Assembly: GCF_020099395.1 (NCBI RefSeq)
Contig: NZ_CP083590.1
Coordinates: 2,666,001-2,730,000 of the forward strand
Direction of reading: 5' to 3'
DNA from: Streptomyces mobaraensis
Lineage (GTDB): Bacteria; Actinomycetota; Actinomycetes; Streptomycetales; Streptomycetaceae
DNA length: 64,000 nt
The notes below the pieces were generated by a model. That model was not told where the DNA came from. It was given only the letters and a program-made list of their open reading frames with translations, and made no database searches. How positions within the stretch are numbered: the stretch's first letter is position 1; every line of letters starts with the position of its first letter. A program made the position numbers and the translations under genes. This document shows positions 1 through 7,628 of this stretch, one piece after another.

Positions 1-1
1 C

Positions 2-40
2 GGCGGTGGCGTGACCAAGTCCCTGCCGCTCGGCGGCTGA
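2..40 (+). CDS. C-terminal tail of an unidentified protein (cut by window edge)
   Basis: Only the last 12 codons are in the window, reading GGGVTKSLPLGG and then TGA at 38-40. The frame is open to the left edge. It is convergent with the DapC-like aminotransferase, and a strong hairpin lies between the two. A tail this short cannot be assigned to a family. A neighbouring lysine-pathway gene would be plausible from context, but that is only a guess. Confidence 0.45.
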   Translation, partial: GGGVTKSLPLGG

Positions 41-146
41 ACCGGCCGGAGCGTACGGCGCGAGCGGATCGCCGGTCCGGTCCGGGGCCGCGTCCACCGG
101 CCCGCGGACCGGACGGCACCACCGTCGGCGACGCGTCCGGCACGTG

Positions 147-170
147 AGGGCCCGGGAGATCCCGGGCCCT
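147..170. terminator. Bidirectional intrinsic-type terminator
   Basis: A perfect 10-bp inverted repeat (AGGGCCCGGG / CCCGGGCCCT) with a 4-nt AGAT loop lies between the upstream plus-strand gene and the 3' end of the minus-strand aminotransferase. There is no T-run, as is usual for GC-rich actinomycete terminators. Its place between convergent genes suggests it serves both. Confidence 0.75.
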
Positions 171-193
171 TCACGCGTGCGCGGACCGGCGGC

Positions 194-1315
194 TCAGTCC
201 GCCAGGCGGCGGACGGCCGCCTCCACCCGCTCGTCGGTCGCGGTGAAGGCGATCCGCACGAAGCGCTCGCCCGCCGCGCCGTAGAACTCGCCGGGCGCCA
301 CGAGGATGCCGCGCTTCGACAGCTCCCCGACGGTGTCCCAGCACGGTTCGTCCCGCGTGGCCCACAGGTACAGCGACGCCTCGCTGTGCTCGATGCGGAA
401 CCCGGCGCCCTCGAAGGCGGCCCGCAGGGCGGCCCGGCGGCGGGCGTAGCGCGCCCGCTGCTCGGTGACGTGCGCCGTGTCGCCGAGCGCGGCCACCGTG
501 GCGGCCTGCACCGGGGCGGCGACCATCATCCCGCCGTGCTTGCGGATCCGCAGCAGCTCGCCGAGGACGGCCGCGTCGCCGGCGAGGAACGCGGCCCGGT
601 AGCCGGCCAGGTTGGAGCGCTTGGACAGCGAGTGGACGGCGACGATCCCGTCGTACGAGCCCCCGCAGACGTCCGGATGGAGGACGGAGACCGGCTCGGT
701 CTCCCAGCCCAGCTCCAGGTAGCACTCGTCGCTGACGAGCAGGACGCCGTGCTCGCGGGCCCAGGCGACCGCGCGGCGCAGCTCGTCCGCCGACATGACA
801 CGGCCGGTGGGGTTCGAGGGCGAGTTCAGCCAGAGGAGCCTGAGGCCGGCCGGGTCGAGCTCCGCCACCGCGGCGTCGGACGTGAAGGTCTCGGCGTCGT
901 AGACGACCGGCTCGGCGCCCGCCAGCCGCGCGCCCACCTCGTACGTCGGGTAGGCGAGCCGCGGGTAGGCGACCCTGTCGCCCGCGCCGAGGCCGAGCTG
1001 GGTGGGCAGCCAGGCGACCAGCTCCTTGGAGCCGACCACCGGCAGCACGTTCTCGTGCGCCATCCCGCGGGCGCCCAGCCGGCGCTCCGTCCAGCCGGTG
1101 AGCGCGTCGCGCAGCGCGGCCGTGCCCCAGACCGTCGGATAGCCGGGGCTGTCCGCCGCCTCGGCGAGGGCCCGGCGGACCAGCGCGGGGACCGGGTCCA
1201 CGGGCGTGCCCACGGAGAGGTCCACGATGCCGTCGGGGTGCGCGGCTGCCGTGGCCTTGTAGGGCTCGAGGCGGTCCCAGGGGAAGACGGGGAGGCGGGA
1301 GGAGACTGCGGTCAC
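194..1315 (-). CDS. dapC: Succinyldiaminopimelate aminotransferase (class I/II PLP enzyme)
   Basis: This 373-aa protein is a fold-type I PLP aminotransferase. It probably transfers amino groups to N-succinyl-2-amino-6-ketopimelate in the lysine/meso-diaminopimelate pathway in the cytosol. Visible hallmarks are the N-terminal LSVGTPVDPVP, the SPSNPTGRV motif, SDECYLEL near the cofactor aspartate, and SLSKRSN carrying the Schiff-base lysine (about K232). It lies downstream of fdxA on the same strand. This fdxA-dapC pairing is familiar from actinobacteria and is the main reason for preferring DapC over another aminotransferase. The gap to fdxA contains a hairpin, so the two genes may be only partly co-transcribed. 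Substrate assignment rests on context and family resemblance. Confidence 0.8.
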   Translation of the reverse strand: MTAVSSRLPVFPWDRLEPYKATAAAHPDGIVDLSVGTPVDPVPALVRRALAEAADSPGYPTVWGTAALRDALTGWTERRLGARGMAHENVLPVVGSKELVAWLPTQLGLGAGDRVAYPRLAYPTYEVGARLAGAEPVVYDAETFTSDAAVAELDPAGLRLLWLNSPSNPTGRVMSADELRRAVAWAREHGVLLVSDECYLELGWETEPVSVLHPDVCGGSYDGIVAVHSLSKRSNLAGYRAAFLAGDAAVLGELLRIRKHGGMMVAAPVQAATVAALGDTAHVTEQRARYARRRAALRAAFEGAGFRIEHSEASLYLWATRDEPCWDTVGELSKRGILVAPGEFYGAAGERFVRIAFTATDERVEAAVRRLAD

Positions 1316-1372
1316 GCTGGGCTGCTCGCTCTCTTGGGCTGGGAGTGGTCCGTGAAAGTAGGGGGAATGCCG

Positions 1373-1405
1373 CGGCCCCGTACGGCGGTGGGCTGTACGG
1401 GGCCG
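1373..1405. terminator. Hairpin downstream of fdxA
   Basis: A perfect 11-bp stem (CGGCCCCGTAC / GTACGGGGCCG) with an 11-nt loop lies just past the fdxA stop and before the aminotransferase start. It may end fdxA transcripts, or attenuate read-through into the aminotransferase gene so that ferredoxin is made in excess. Confidence 0.7.
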
Positions 1406-1426
1406 GGTGCGGTGCCTAGGGGCAGC

Positions 1427-1747
1427 TCACTGGTTCTGCGGCGGCAGCGCGGCGATGAACGGGTGGTCCCGCTCGATCAGCCCCAGCTTGGAGGCGCCAC
1501 CCGGCGAGCCGAGCTCGTCGAAGAACTCGACGTTCGCCTTGTAGTAGTCCTTCCACTCGTCCGGGGTGTCGTCCTCGTAGAAGATCGCCTCCACCGGGCA
1601 GACGGGCTCACAGGCGCCACAGTCGACACATTCGTCCGGGTGGATGTACAAGGACCGGGAGCCCTCGTAGATGCAGTCGACGGGGCACTCCTCGATGCAC
1701 GCCTTGTCCTTCACGTCGACACAAGGCTGCGCGATGACGTAGGTCAC
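1427..1747 (-). CDS. fdxA: Ferredoxin FdxA, 7Fe-8S type
   Basis: A small acidic electron carrier of 106 aa, the usual length for actinobacterial seven-iron ferredoxins. The first cysteine group sits in CVDVKDKACIEECPVDC and the second in CVDCGACEPVCPVEAI, together matching one 3Fe-4S and one 4Fe-4S cluster. The C-terminal extension, rich in acidic and aromatic residues (DEWKDYYKANVEFF), is typical of FdxA. It acts in the cytosol as a one-electron donor or acceptor; partners cannot be read from the sequence. It is followed by the aminotransferase. The start has a good Shine-Dalgarno (GAGGAA on the minus strand just upstream). Confidence 0.93.
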   Translation of the reverse strand: MTYVIAQPCVDVKDKACIEECPVDCIYEGSRSLYIHPDECVDCGACEPVCPVEAIFYEDDTPDEWKDYYKANVEFFDELGSPGGASKLGLIERDHPFIAALPPQNQ

Positions 1748-1861
1748 GCTGTCGTTCCTCCTCGGTAGGGGTCATCTCGCGCGGGAGCGCGGCGTCGTCG
1801 ATGCCCACACCTAGTATCTCCGTTCCGGGGCTCATCACGAACAGGAGGGGCTGGGAGAGCT

Positions 1862-2845
1862 GTGGAATTCACCACGGGCGGACGGCTGGAAATACGGATC
1901 AGTTCCGAAGATGTGGGAAAAAGGGTGTCGGTGCGGGCACTGAACGACCGCACCTCTTCCCCGGAGCGGTTCGCCGACGCCGTCGGAGTGCTCACCTCCT
2001 GGACGGATGGTGTGTTGCGGATCACACGCCGCGACGGGCGGACGGTCGAGGTCGCGGAGGACGCGCTCGTCGCGGGCAAGGTCGTCCCGGCCGCCCCGGC
2101 GCGGCGGCGCGGTCCGGCGGCGACGCTGCGCGAGCTCCAGGACGTCGCCGCGCGCGGCTGGCCCGCCACCGAGACCGGGCGGCTGGGCGACTGGGCGCTC
2201 CGCGCCGCCGGCGGCTTCACCGCCCGCGCCAACTCGGCGCTGCCCCTGGGCCGTTCCGGGCTGCCGCTGCCGGAGGCGGTGGACCGGGTCACCGCCTGGT
2301 ACCACGAGCGGGGACTCCCGGCGCGCGTCCAGGTCACCACCGGCGACCCGGCGGAGGACGAGCGGCTCGACGCCGGGCTGGCCGCCCGCGGCTGGACCGC
2401 CGAGCGGTACGCCCTGATGCGGACGGCCGCCCTGGCACCGGTCGCGGACGCGGCGGAGGACGTCGATCAGGTGCTGTTGAGCCGCGAGCCGGACGAGGCG
2501 TGGCTGGAGATGTACGGGCGCGTCGAGAACCCCGGCGCCGCCCGCGCGGTGCTGGCCGGCGGGCCGTCCGTGTGGTGCGCGAGCGTTCCCGGCGCCGCCA
2601 TCGGGCGCTGTGTGGTCGACGGCCGGTGGGCGGGGTTCGCCGCCCTGGAGGTCTCCCCCGAGCACCGGCGGAAGGGGCTGGCGACGCGGGTCATGGCCGC
2701 GCTGGCGCGGCGGGCGCTGAACGAGGGCGCCTCGGCCGCGTACCTCCAGGTCGAGACCGGCAACGCGGGCGCGCTGGCGCTCTACGACCGGCTCGGCTTC
2801 ACGACGCACCACGCCTACCACTACCGTCGCGAACCGGAGCACTGA
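1862..2845 (+). CDS. GNAT-family N-acetyltransferase
   Basis: The 327-aa protein starts at GTG 1862 behind GGGAGAG. The last third is a GNAT fold: FAALEVSPEHRRKGLATRVM gives the acetyl-CoA pyrophosphate-binding R/Q-x-x-G-x-A/G pattern, and NAGALALYDRLGF is the usual end of the domain. The N-terminal two thirds contain a small beta-rich segment (RVSVRALNDR.., TSWTDGVLRITRRDG) and a second weak, probably degenerate acyltransferase-like half. The substrate is unknown. It is divergent from fdxA, with about 115 bp between starts, and is followed by the SirB1-like gene on the same strand. Confidence 0.85.
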   Translation: MEFTTGGRLEIRISSEDVGKRVSVRALNDRTSSPERFADAVGVLTSWTDGVLRITRRDGRTVEVAEDALVAGKVVPAAPARRRGPAATLRELQDVAARGWPATETGRLGDWALRAAGGFTARANSALPLGRSGLPLPEAVDRVTAWYHERGLPARVQVTTGDPAEDERLDAGLAARGWTAERYALMRTAALAPVADAAEDVDQVLLSREPDEAWLEMYGRVENPGAARAVLAGGPSVWCASVPGAAIGRCVVDGRWAGFAALEVSPEHRRKGLATRVMAALARRALNEGASAAYLQVETGNAGALALYDRLGFTTHHAYHYRREPEH

Positions 2846-2956
2846 GCGGCGGGCGTGCGGGGAGCGCCGCGGAGGGATCACCATGGGAAGCCTGGAGGGC
2901 GGCGGGCGGCGCGCGGAGACCGCGCGGCCGGCCCTCATGACCTGGGGAAGGCCGGA

Positions 2957-3790
2957 ATGACCGAGACCAGCGGCCGGCGGCGGTTCGCCGAAGCGGCCCG
3001 CGACGAGCGGCCCGACCTGGCGCTGCTGTGCCTGCTCATCGCCGCCGAGGCCGACCCCGGGCTCGGTGAACGGGAGCTCGACGCGGCCCAGATGGAGCTG
3101 GACCGCCTCGCCGGGATGCTGCCGGCGCTCGGCCGGCACGCCGAGCCGGAGCGCTGGGCCGCGGCCCTCGCGGAGCTGCTCGGCGAGCGCTGCGGCTTCC
3201 ACGGGACCCCCGCCGACTACCGGCGGCTGGAGTCCTCGCTCCTCACCTCGGTGCTGGAGCGGCGTCGGGGGCTGCCGATCCTGCTGTCCGTGGTGTGGCT
3301 GGAGGTGGCCCGGCGGGCCGGGGCGCCGGTGTACGGGGTGGCGCTGCCCGGCCACTTCGTCGTCGGCTTCGGCGCCCCCGACGGGCGGCATGTGCTCGCC
3401 GACCCGTTCGAGGGCGGGCGGACGCTGTCCGAGGAGGAGGCGGGGCTGCTCGTCGCCGGCGCCACCGGCACCCCGGTGCCGCCCGCCGCGTTCTCGCCCG
3501 CCGAACCCCTGGAGATCGTCCTCCGCATCCTCAACAACATCCGCGCCTGGGCGACGGCCCGCCCCGAGCGCGGCGGCGTCCGGCTCTGGGCCGTGGAACT
3601 CTCCCTGCTCCTCCCCGGCCACCCCGCGCGGCTCCGCCATGAGCACGCCGAACTCCTCGTGGAGCGCGGGGAGTTCGCCCGTGGGGCGCGGGAACTGGAG
3701 GAGTACGCCGAGGTGATCGCCCCGGTGGAGCCGGAGACGGCGGAGGCGGTGCGCCGGCAGGCGCTGGCGGCGCGGGCGCTGCTCAACTGA
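2957..3790 (+). CDS. SirB1-like transglutaminase-fold/TPR protein
   Basis: I place the start at ATG 2957, behind GGGGAAGG, rather than at an upstream GTG at 2855; this gives 277 aa. The central block with LERRRGLPILLSVVWLEVAR followed by VYGVALPGHFVVGF is the signature of the SirB1/Transglut_core2 family, and the C-terminal region (RLRHEHAELLVERGEFARGA) resembles TPR-like helices. The biochemical role of this family is poorly defined. The classical transglutaminase Cys is not evident in this protein, so catalysis should not be assumed. It is convergent with the LuxR regulator gene, with only about 19 bp between the stops. Confidence 0.8.
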   Translation: MTETSGRRRFAEAARDERPDLALLCLLIAAEADPGLGERELDAAQMELDRLAGMLPALGRHAEPERWAAALAELLGERCGFHGTPADYRRLESSLLTSVLERRRGLPILLSVVWLEVARRAGAPVYGVALPGHFVVGFGAPDGRHVLADPFEGGRTLSEEEAGLLVAGATGTPVPPAAFSPAEPLEIVLRILNNIRAWATARPERGGVRLWAVELSLLLPGHPARLRHEHAELLVERGEFARGARELEEYAEVIAPVEPETAEAVRRQALAARALLN

Positions 3791-3809
3791 CGCCGAGCCG
3801 CGGGACCGT

Positions 3810-4448
3810 TCAGAGCCACCCCTTCTCCCGCGCGATGCGCACCGCGTCGGCCCGGTTCCGCGCCCCCGTCTTCTGGATCGCCGTCGACAGGTAGTTGCGG
3901 ACGGTCCCGTGCGACAGGTGGAGCCGCTTCGCCAGTTCGGCGTTGGTCGACCCGTCGGCCGAGGCGCGCAGCACCGACCGTTCGCGCTCGGTCAGCGGGT
4001 CCGCCCCCGCGGCGAGGGCCGCCGCCGCGAGCGCCGGGTCGATGACCCGCTCGCCGCGCAGCACCCGGCGTACGGCGTCCGCCAGCTGGGCCGCCGGGGC
4101 GTCCTTGACCAGGAAGGCGGACGCGCCCGCCTCCATCGCCCGGCGCAGATAGCCGGGGCGGCCGAACGTCGTGAGGATGACGATCCGTACCTCCGGTGCC
4201 TCCCGTCCCAGCAGCGCCGCCGCCTCCAGGCCGGTCAGCCCGGGCATCTCGATGTCGAGCAGTGCCACGTCGGGCCGCGCCCGCCGGGCCGCCTCCACCA
4301 CCTCGTCCCCCCGCGCCACCTGCGCGACGACCTCGATGTCCGCCTCCAGGTCCAGCAGCGCGGCGAGCGCCTCGCGGACCATGGACTGGTCCTCGGCGAG
4401 GAGGACGCGGACCGGTGGGGAGGACGGCTCGGCGGAGGTTTCGCTCAT
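3810..4448 (-). CDS. NarL/LuxR-type response regulator
   Basis: A 212-aa two-domain regulator. The receiver domain shows the acidic pocket (LLAEDQSMVREAL) and the phosphoacceptor aspartate in DVALLDIEMPG. The C-terminal LuxR helix-turn-helix reads LTERERSVLRASADG..NAELAKRLHLSHGTVRNYL. It is the last gene of a minus-strand set with its histidine kinase (75 bp upstream) and a drug-type ABC transporter. This arrangement usually means the kinase senses membrane or cell-envelope stress and the regulator controls the transporter. The palindrome at 7514-7529, ahead of the operon, is a candidate binding site. Confidence 0.9.
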   Translation of the reverse strand: MSETSAEPSSPPVRVLLAEDQSMVREALAALLDLEADIEVVAQVARGDEVVEAARRARPDVALLDIEMPGLTGLEAAALLGREAPEVRIVILTTFGRPGYLRRAMEAGASAFLVKDAPAAQLADAVRRVLRGERVIDPALAAAALAAGADPLTERERSVLRASADGSTNAELAKRLHLSHGTVRNYLSTAIQKTGARNRADAVRIAREKGWL

Positions 4449-4523
4449 GCCGTCAGGGTAGGGGGCGGCGGCCGGCGCGCGGTGCGTCGGTGCAGTTGAG
4501 AGGGGAGGTGAGGGGCCCGCGGT

Positions 4524-5711
4524 TCAGGAAGCGCGTTCCGGCGTCTCCGCCGGGGCCGGTGTCTCCGGTGCCGCGCGGACCAGGGGGACGCAGGCGCGGA
4601 GGCGGAAGCCGCCGCGGGGGCCGCGGCCGGTTTCGAGGCGGCCGTCGGCGAGGGCGAGGCGTTCGGCGAGGCCGGTGAGGCCGTTGCCGTGCGGGCACTG
4701 GGGGCCCTGGCCGTCGTCGGTGACGGTGAGGCGGAGTTCGTCGCCGCTCTCGGTGAGGGAGACCTCGCAGCGGCGGGCGCCGCTGTGCCGGACGGTGTTG
4801 GTGACGGCCTCGCGGAGGGCCCAGGCGAGGGCGCCCTCGGCGTCGGGGGCGAGGTCGGGGTGGCCGGTGCCGGCCCGGGTGAGGTCGGCGGTGATGCCGG
4901 CGGCGGCGAGGGCCGTCCGGGCGCCGGCGAGTTCGCCCTCCAGGGTGGGGCGGCGGAAACCGGTGACGGCCTCGCGGACGTCGACGAGGGCCTGCCGGCT
5001 GACGCGTTCGATGTCGGCGACCTGCTGGGCGGCCTGCTCGGGGCGGTCCGGCAGCATCCGGCCGGCGAGCTCGCTCTTGAGGGTGATGAGCGAGAGGGAG
5101 TGGCCGAGCAGGTCGTGCAGGTCGCGGGCGAGGCGGAGGCGCTCCTCGTTGGCGGCGAGCTGGGCGACGGCGGCCCGTGCCTCGCGGAGTTCGCGCATGG
5201 TGCGGCCCATCTGGACGACGGCCGTCATCGCCCCGCCGCCGAGCAGCGTGGCCGTGAGCACCATGAACAGGCCGCTGTCCGCGTGGCCGCTGAGCAGGCC
5301 GAGGGCCAGGACGGTGGCGCCGATCGCGGCGATGGCCCGGGCCGCCAGGCGGACCGGCAGCAGGACGGCGCTGGAGATGGAGACGTAGACGAGCAGGGTG
5401 AGCCAGGGGCCGCCGAGCGTCGCCACCATGAGCAGGGACAGGACGTACAGCCCGGCCAGGACGCCCAGCTGCCCCCGGTTGGCGACGTCGCCCGACCGGG
5501 GGCCGAAGAGGAGATACAGGTAGCCGGCGAGGAAGGCGGAGAGCCCGCACCAGCCGAACGCGGTGGCGGTCGGCGAGTGCCGGCCGCCGGTGAGGTCGGC
5601 GACCGCGTATACCAGATAGGTGAGGTACAGGACGGTCCAGCAGGACTTGACCAGGACCTGCCGCCGGGTCTCCGGGGCCCTGCCGATCATCATGTCACCG
5701 TTTCCGTCCAT
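4524..5711 (-). CDS. HisKA_3-type sensor histidine kinase
   Basis: The 395-aa membrane kinase has about five or six hydrophobic N-terminal segments (for example VLYLTYLVYAVADL, SAFLAGYLYLLFG) and almost no extracytoplasmic sensor loop, so it is an intramembrane-sensing type. The dimerisation/phosphoacceptor helix is RLRLARDLHDLLGHSLSLI, with the phospho-His in RDLHD. The ATPase domain has LREAVTNTVRHSGA (N box) and a DGQG/GLTGLAERL lid region. It partners the response regulator immediately downstream. The start could be 5711 or the ATG pair six codons later. A likely signal is membrane state or a substrate of the linked ABC transporter, but this is inferred from layout only. Confidence 0.9.
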   Translation of the reverse strand: MDGNGDMMIGRAPETRRQVLVKSCWTVLYLTYLVYAVADLTGGRHSPTATAFGWCGLSAFLAGYLYLLFGPRSGDVANRGQLGVLAGLYVLSLLMVATLGGPWLTLLVYVSISSAVLLPVRLAARAIAAIGATVLALGLLSGHADSGLFMVLTATLLGGGAMTAVVQMGRTMRELREARAAVAQLAANEERLRLARDLHDLLGHSLSLITLKSELAGRMLPDRPEQAAQQVADIERVSRQALVDVREAVTGFRRPTLEGELAGARTALAAAGITADLTRAGTGHPDLAPDAEGALAWALREAVTNTVRHSGARRCEVSLTESGDELRLTVTDDGQGPQCPHGNGLTGLAERLALADGRLETGRGPRGGFRLRACVPLVRAAPETPAPAETPERAS

Positions 5712-5759
5712 GTCCCCGAGTCTCCCTCAGGGCCCCCGGGAGCCGGGGGCCGCGCCGGC

Positions 5760-6500
5760 TCACGCCTTGTGGGTGTCCTTGCGGTACAGCCAGGCCGCGG
5801 CGCCGCTGAACAGCGCGAGGTAGCCGACGAGCAGCAGGACGTCCCGGGCGCCCGGCGCGTCGCCGCGCTCGATGGCCTGGCCGAGTCCGGCGTAGGCGTG
5901 GGTGGGAACGTATTCGGCGATCGTCTGGAGCCAGTGCGGGAAGGTCGCGGAGGGCATCCACAGACCGCCGAGGGCGGCCAGGCCGAAGTAGACGATCATC
6001 ACGATGGGACGGACGGCGTCACCGGTGGCCAGGTAGCCGATGGCCACGCCGAGCGCCGCGAAGACGCAGCTGCCGGCCCAGATGGAACCGGTCAGGGCCA
6101 GCCACTGCCACGCCTCCAGGCGCACGCCCTTGGCCGCGGCCGCGATGGCGAACACCACGAGGATGCCCGGCAGGGAGACCACGGCGGCCGAGGCGATCTT
6201 CGCGGTCACATAGCCGCGGCCCGGCAGCGAGGTCAGCCGCAGCTGGCGCACCCAGCCCTTCTCGCGCTCCTTGGCGATGCGCTCGGCGTTGCCGATGAGG
6301 ACGGCCGTGATGGCGCCGAAGGTGGCCATGGAGACCATGTACAGCACCGGGAAGGTCAGCCCGGTGTCGCCCAGCTTCTCGTCGCTCTTCGCCCCGGACG
6401 CGATCAGCAGGTAGAGCGCCGCCGGATAGAGCACCGAGAAGAACATGAACTTCTTGTTGCGCAGGGTGCGCGAGACTTCCAGCCGGATCAGGGTGTTCAT
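5760..6500 (-). CDS. ABC-2 type transporter permease
   Basis: A 246-aa integral membrane protein with about six predicted hydrophobic segments (FFSVLYPAALYLLIAS, LPGILVVFAIAAAA, VMIVYFGLAALGGLW, VLLLVGYLALFSGAAAWL). The N-terminal amphipathic start RLEVSRTLRNKKFMFF is typical of ABC-2 permeases. Its start codon overlaps the ATPase stop (ATGA), so the pair is translationally coupled and forms the exporter. The substrate is unknown; antibiotics, lipids or membrane-active compounds are usual for this class when linked to a NarL-type two-component system. The kinase gene follows after about 48 bp. Confidence 0.88.
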   Translation of the reverse strand: MNTLIRLEVSRTLRNKKFMFFSVLYPAALYLLIASGAKSDEKLGDTGLTFPVLYMVSMATFGAITAVLIGNAERIAKEREKGWVRQLRLTSLPGRGYVTAKIASAAVVSLPGILVVFAIAAAAKGVRLEAWQWLALTGSIWAGSCVFAALGVAIGYLATGDAVRPIVMIVYFGLAALGGLWMPSATFPHWLQTIAEYVPTHAYAGLGQAIERGDAPGARDVLLLVGYLALFSGAAAWLYRKDTHKA

Positions 6501-7456
6501 GAGGAGACCGCCTCCCCGGCGGTGGCGGCGTCGGTGATGGCGATGAAGGCCTGCTCCAGGCCGAGGCCCGCGACCTCCAGGTTGCGCGGGTAGAGCCCGA
6601 GCCCGTACAGCGCGTGCACGGTGGCGTCGGCGTCGTGGGACTGGATCCGGACGGTGCGGCCGGAGACCTCCAGGGCGGCCAGCATCGGCAGGGAGCGCAG
6701 GGCGTCCTGGGGGATCTGCCCGTCCAGGTCGAAGACGATCCGGCGGGCGCCGGCCTTGGCCTTGATCTCGGCCGCGGAGCCGTCCGCGAGGATCCGGCCG
6801 CGGTGGAGGACGATGACGCGGTCGGCGATCGCGTCGGCCTCCTCCAGGTAGTGGGTGGCGAAGAGGACGGCCCGGCCCTCGTCGGCCTGGCGGCGCATGG
6901 CGCCCCAGAACGTCTGGCGGGAGGTGACGTCCATGCCCGTCGTCGGCTCGTCGAGGACGATCAGGTCGTTCGCGCCGGCCGTCGCGAGTGCGAAGCGCAC
7001 CCGCTGCTCCTGGCCGCCGGAGAGCTTGTTGACCAGCCGGTCCGCGATCTCGGTGATGCCCGCCTGCTCCATGACCCGGTCGACCGGATACGCGCGCGGG
7101 TGCAGGTCGCAGGCGAGGCGCACCAGTTCGCGGACGCGGACGTCCTCCATCAGGCCGCCGCTCTGCAGCATCGCGCCGACCATGCCCTGTTCGAGCGCGC
7201 GCTGCGGGGTGGTGCCGAAGAGCTCGACCGTGCCGGAGTCGGCCTGGCTCAGGCCGAGGAGGAGATCGAGGGTGGTGGACTTGCCGGCGCCGTTGGGGCC
7301 GAGGAGGGCGACGGTCTCGCCCGGGTAGAGCTGGAGATCGAGATCGGCCACGGCCCGTACGGTGCCGTAGCTCTTGTTGACGTTCGCGAAGCTGACGGCG
7401 GGAACGGCTCCCGCGCGCCGGCTGTCCCCCGTGAACGTCCCTGCGGTGATGGTCAT
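6497..7456 (-). CDS. ABC transporter ATP-binding protein
   Basis: The nucleotide-binding subunit shows Walker A LLGPNGAGKSTTLD, signature LSGGQEQRVRFALA, Walker B DLIVLDEPTTGMD and the switch histidine in FATHYLEEAD. I choose ATG 7456 (319 aa; MTITAGTFTG) over the upstream in-frame ATG at 7528. The upstream extension is Pro/Arg-rich and lacks conservation cues, and a perfect palindrome that looks like an operator spans the upstream ATG itself. It is the first gene of the transporter/two-component operon and overlaps the permease by 4 nt. Confidence 0.88.
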   Translation of the reverse strand: MTITAGTFTGDSRRAGAVPAVSFANVNKSYGTVRAVADLDLQLYPGETVALLGPNGAGKSTTLDLLLGLSQADSGTVELFGTTPQRALEQGMVGAMLQSGGLMEDVRVRELVRLACDLHPRAYPVDRVMEQAGITEIADRLVNKLSGGQEQRVRFALATAGANDLIVLDEPTTGMDVTSRQTFWGAMRRQADEGRAVLFATHYLEEADAIADRVIVLHRGRILADGSAAEIKAKAGARRIVFDLDGQIPQDALRSLPMLAALEVSGRTVRIQSHDADATVHALYGLGLYPRNLEVAGLGLEQAFIAITDAATAGEAVSS

Positions 7457-7513
7457 AGGGCCATCCTGGCCGGGCGGCGGCGCGCGGGGCAGTGTCGGGC
7501 GTCGTGTGCTCGG

Positions 7514-7529
7514 CATGACAGATGTCATG
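7514..7529. promoter_or_regulatory. Palindromic operator candidate (CATGACA-GA-TGTCATG)
   Basis: A perfect 7-bp inverted repeat with a 2-bp centre lies about 58 bp upstream of the chosen ATPase start. NarL/LuxR-family regulators bind short inverted repeats of this kind, and the operon encodes such a regulator, so autoregulation is a natural reading. No clear -35/-10 pair could be assigned. The binding partner is inferred. Confidence 0.5.
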
Positions 7530-7573
7530 TCCCCGCCTCGCCCGGGGCGGGTGTGATACGGGCGGTACGGGAA

Positions 7574-7604
7574 GGTCCCCGTGCCGGTGACCGGGACGGG
7601 GACC
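7574..7604. terminator. Hairpin downstream of the peptidoglycan-binding-domain gene
   Basis: GGTCCCCGT pairs with ACGGGGACC, with a further CCGG/CCGG pairing inside and a 3-nt loop. It lies 25 bp beyond the stop of the minus-strand gene ending at 7629, and upstream of the ABC operon promoter region. Confidence 0.65.
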
Positions 7605-7628
7605 TCCGCACGCCGTGCGTGCCGGGTG

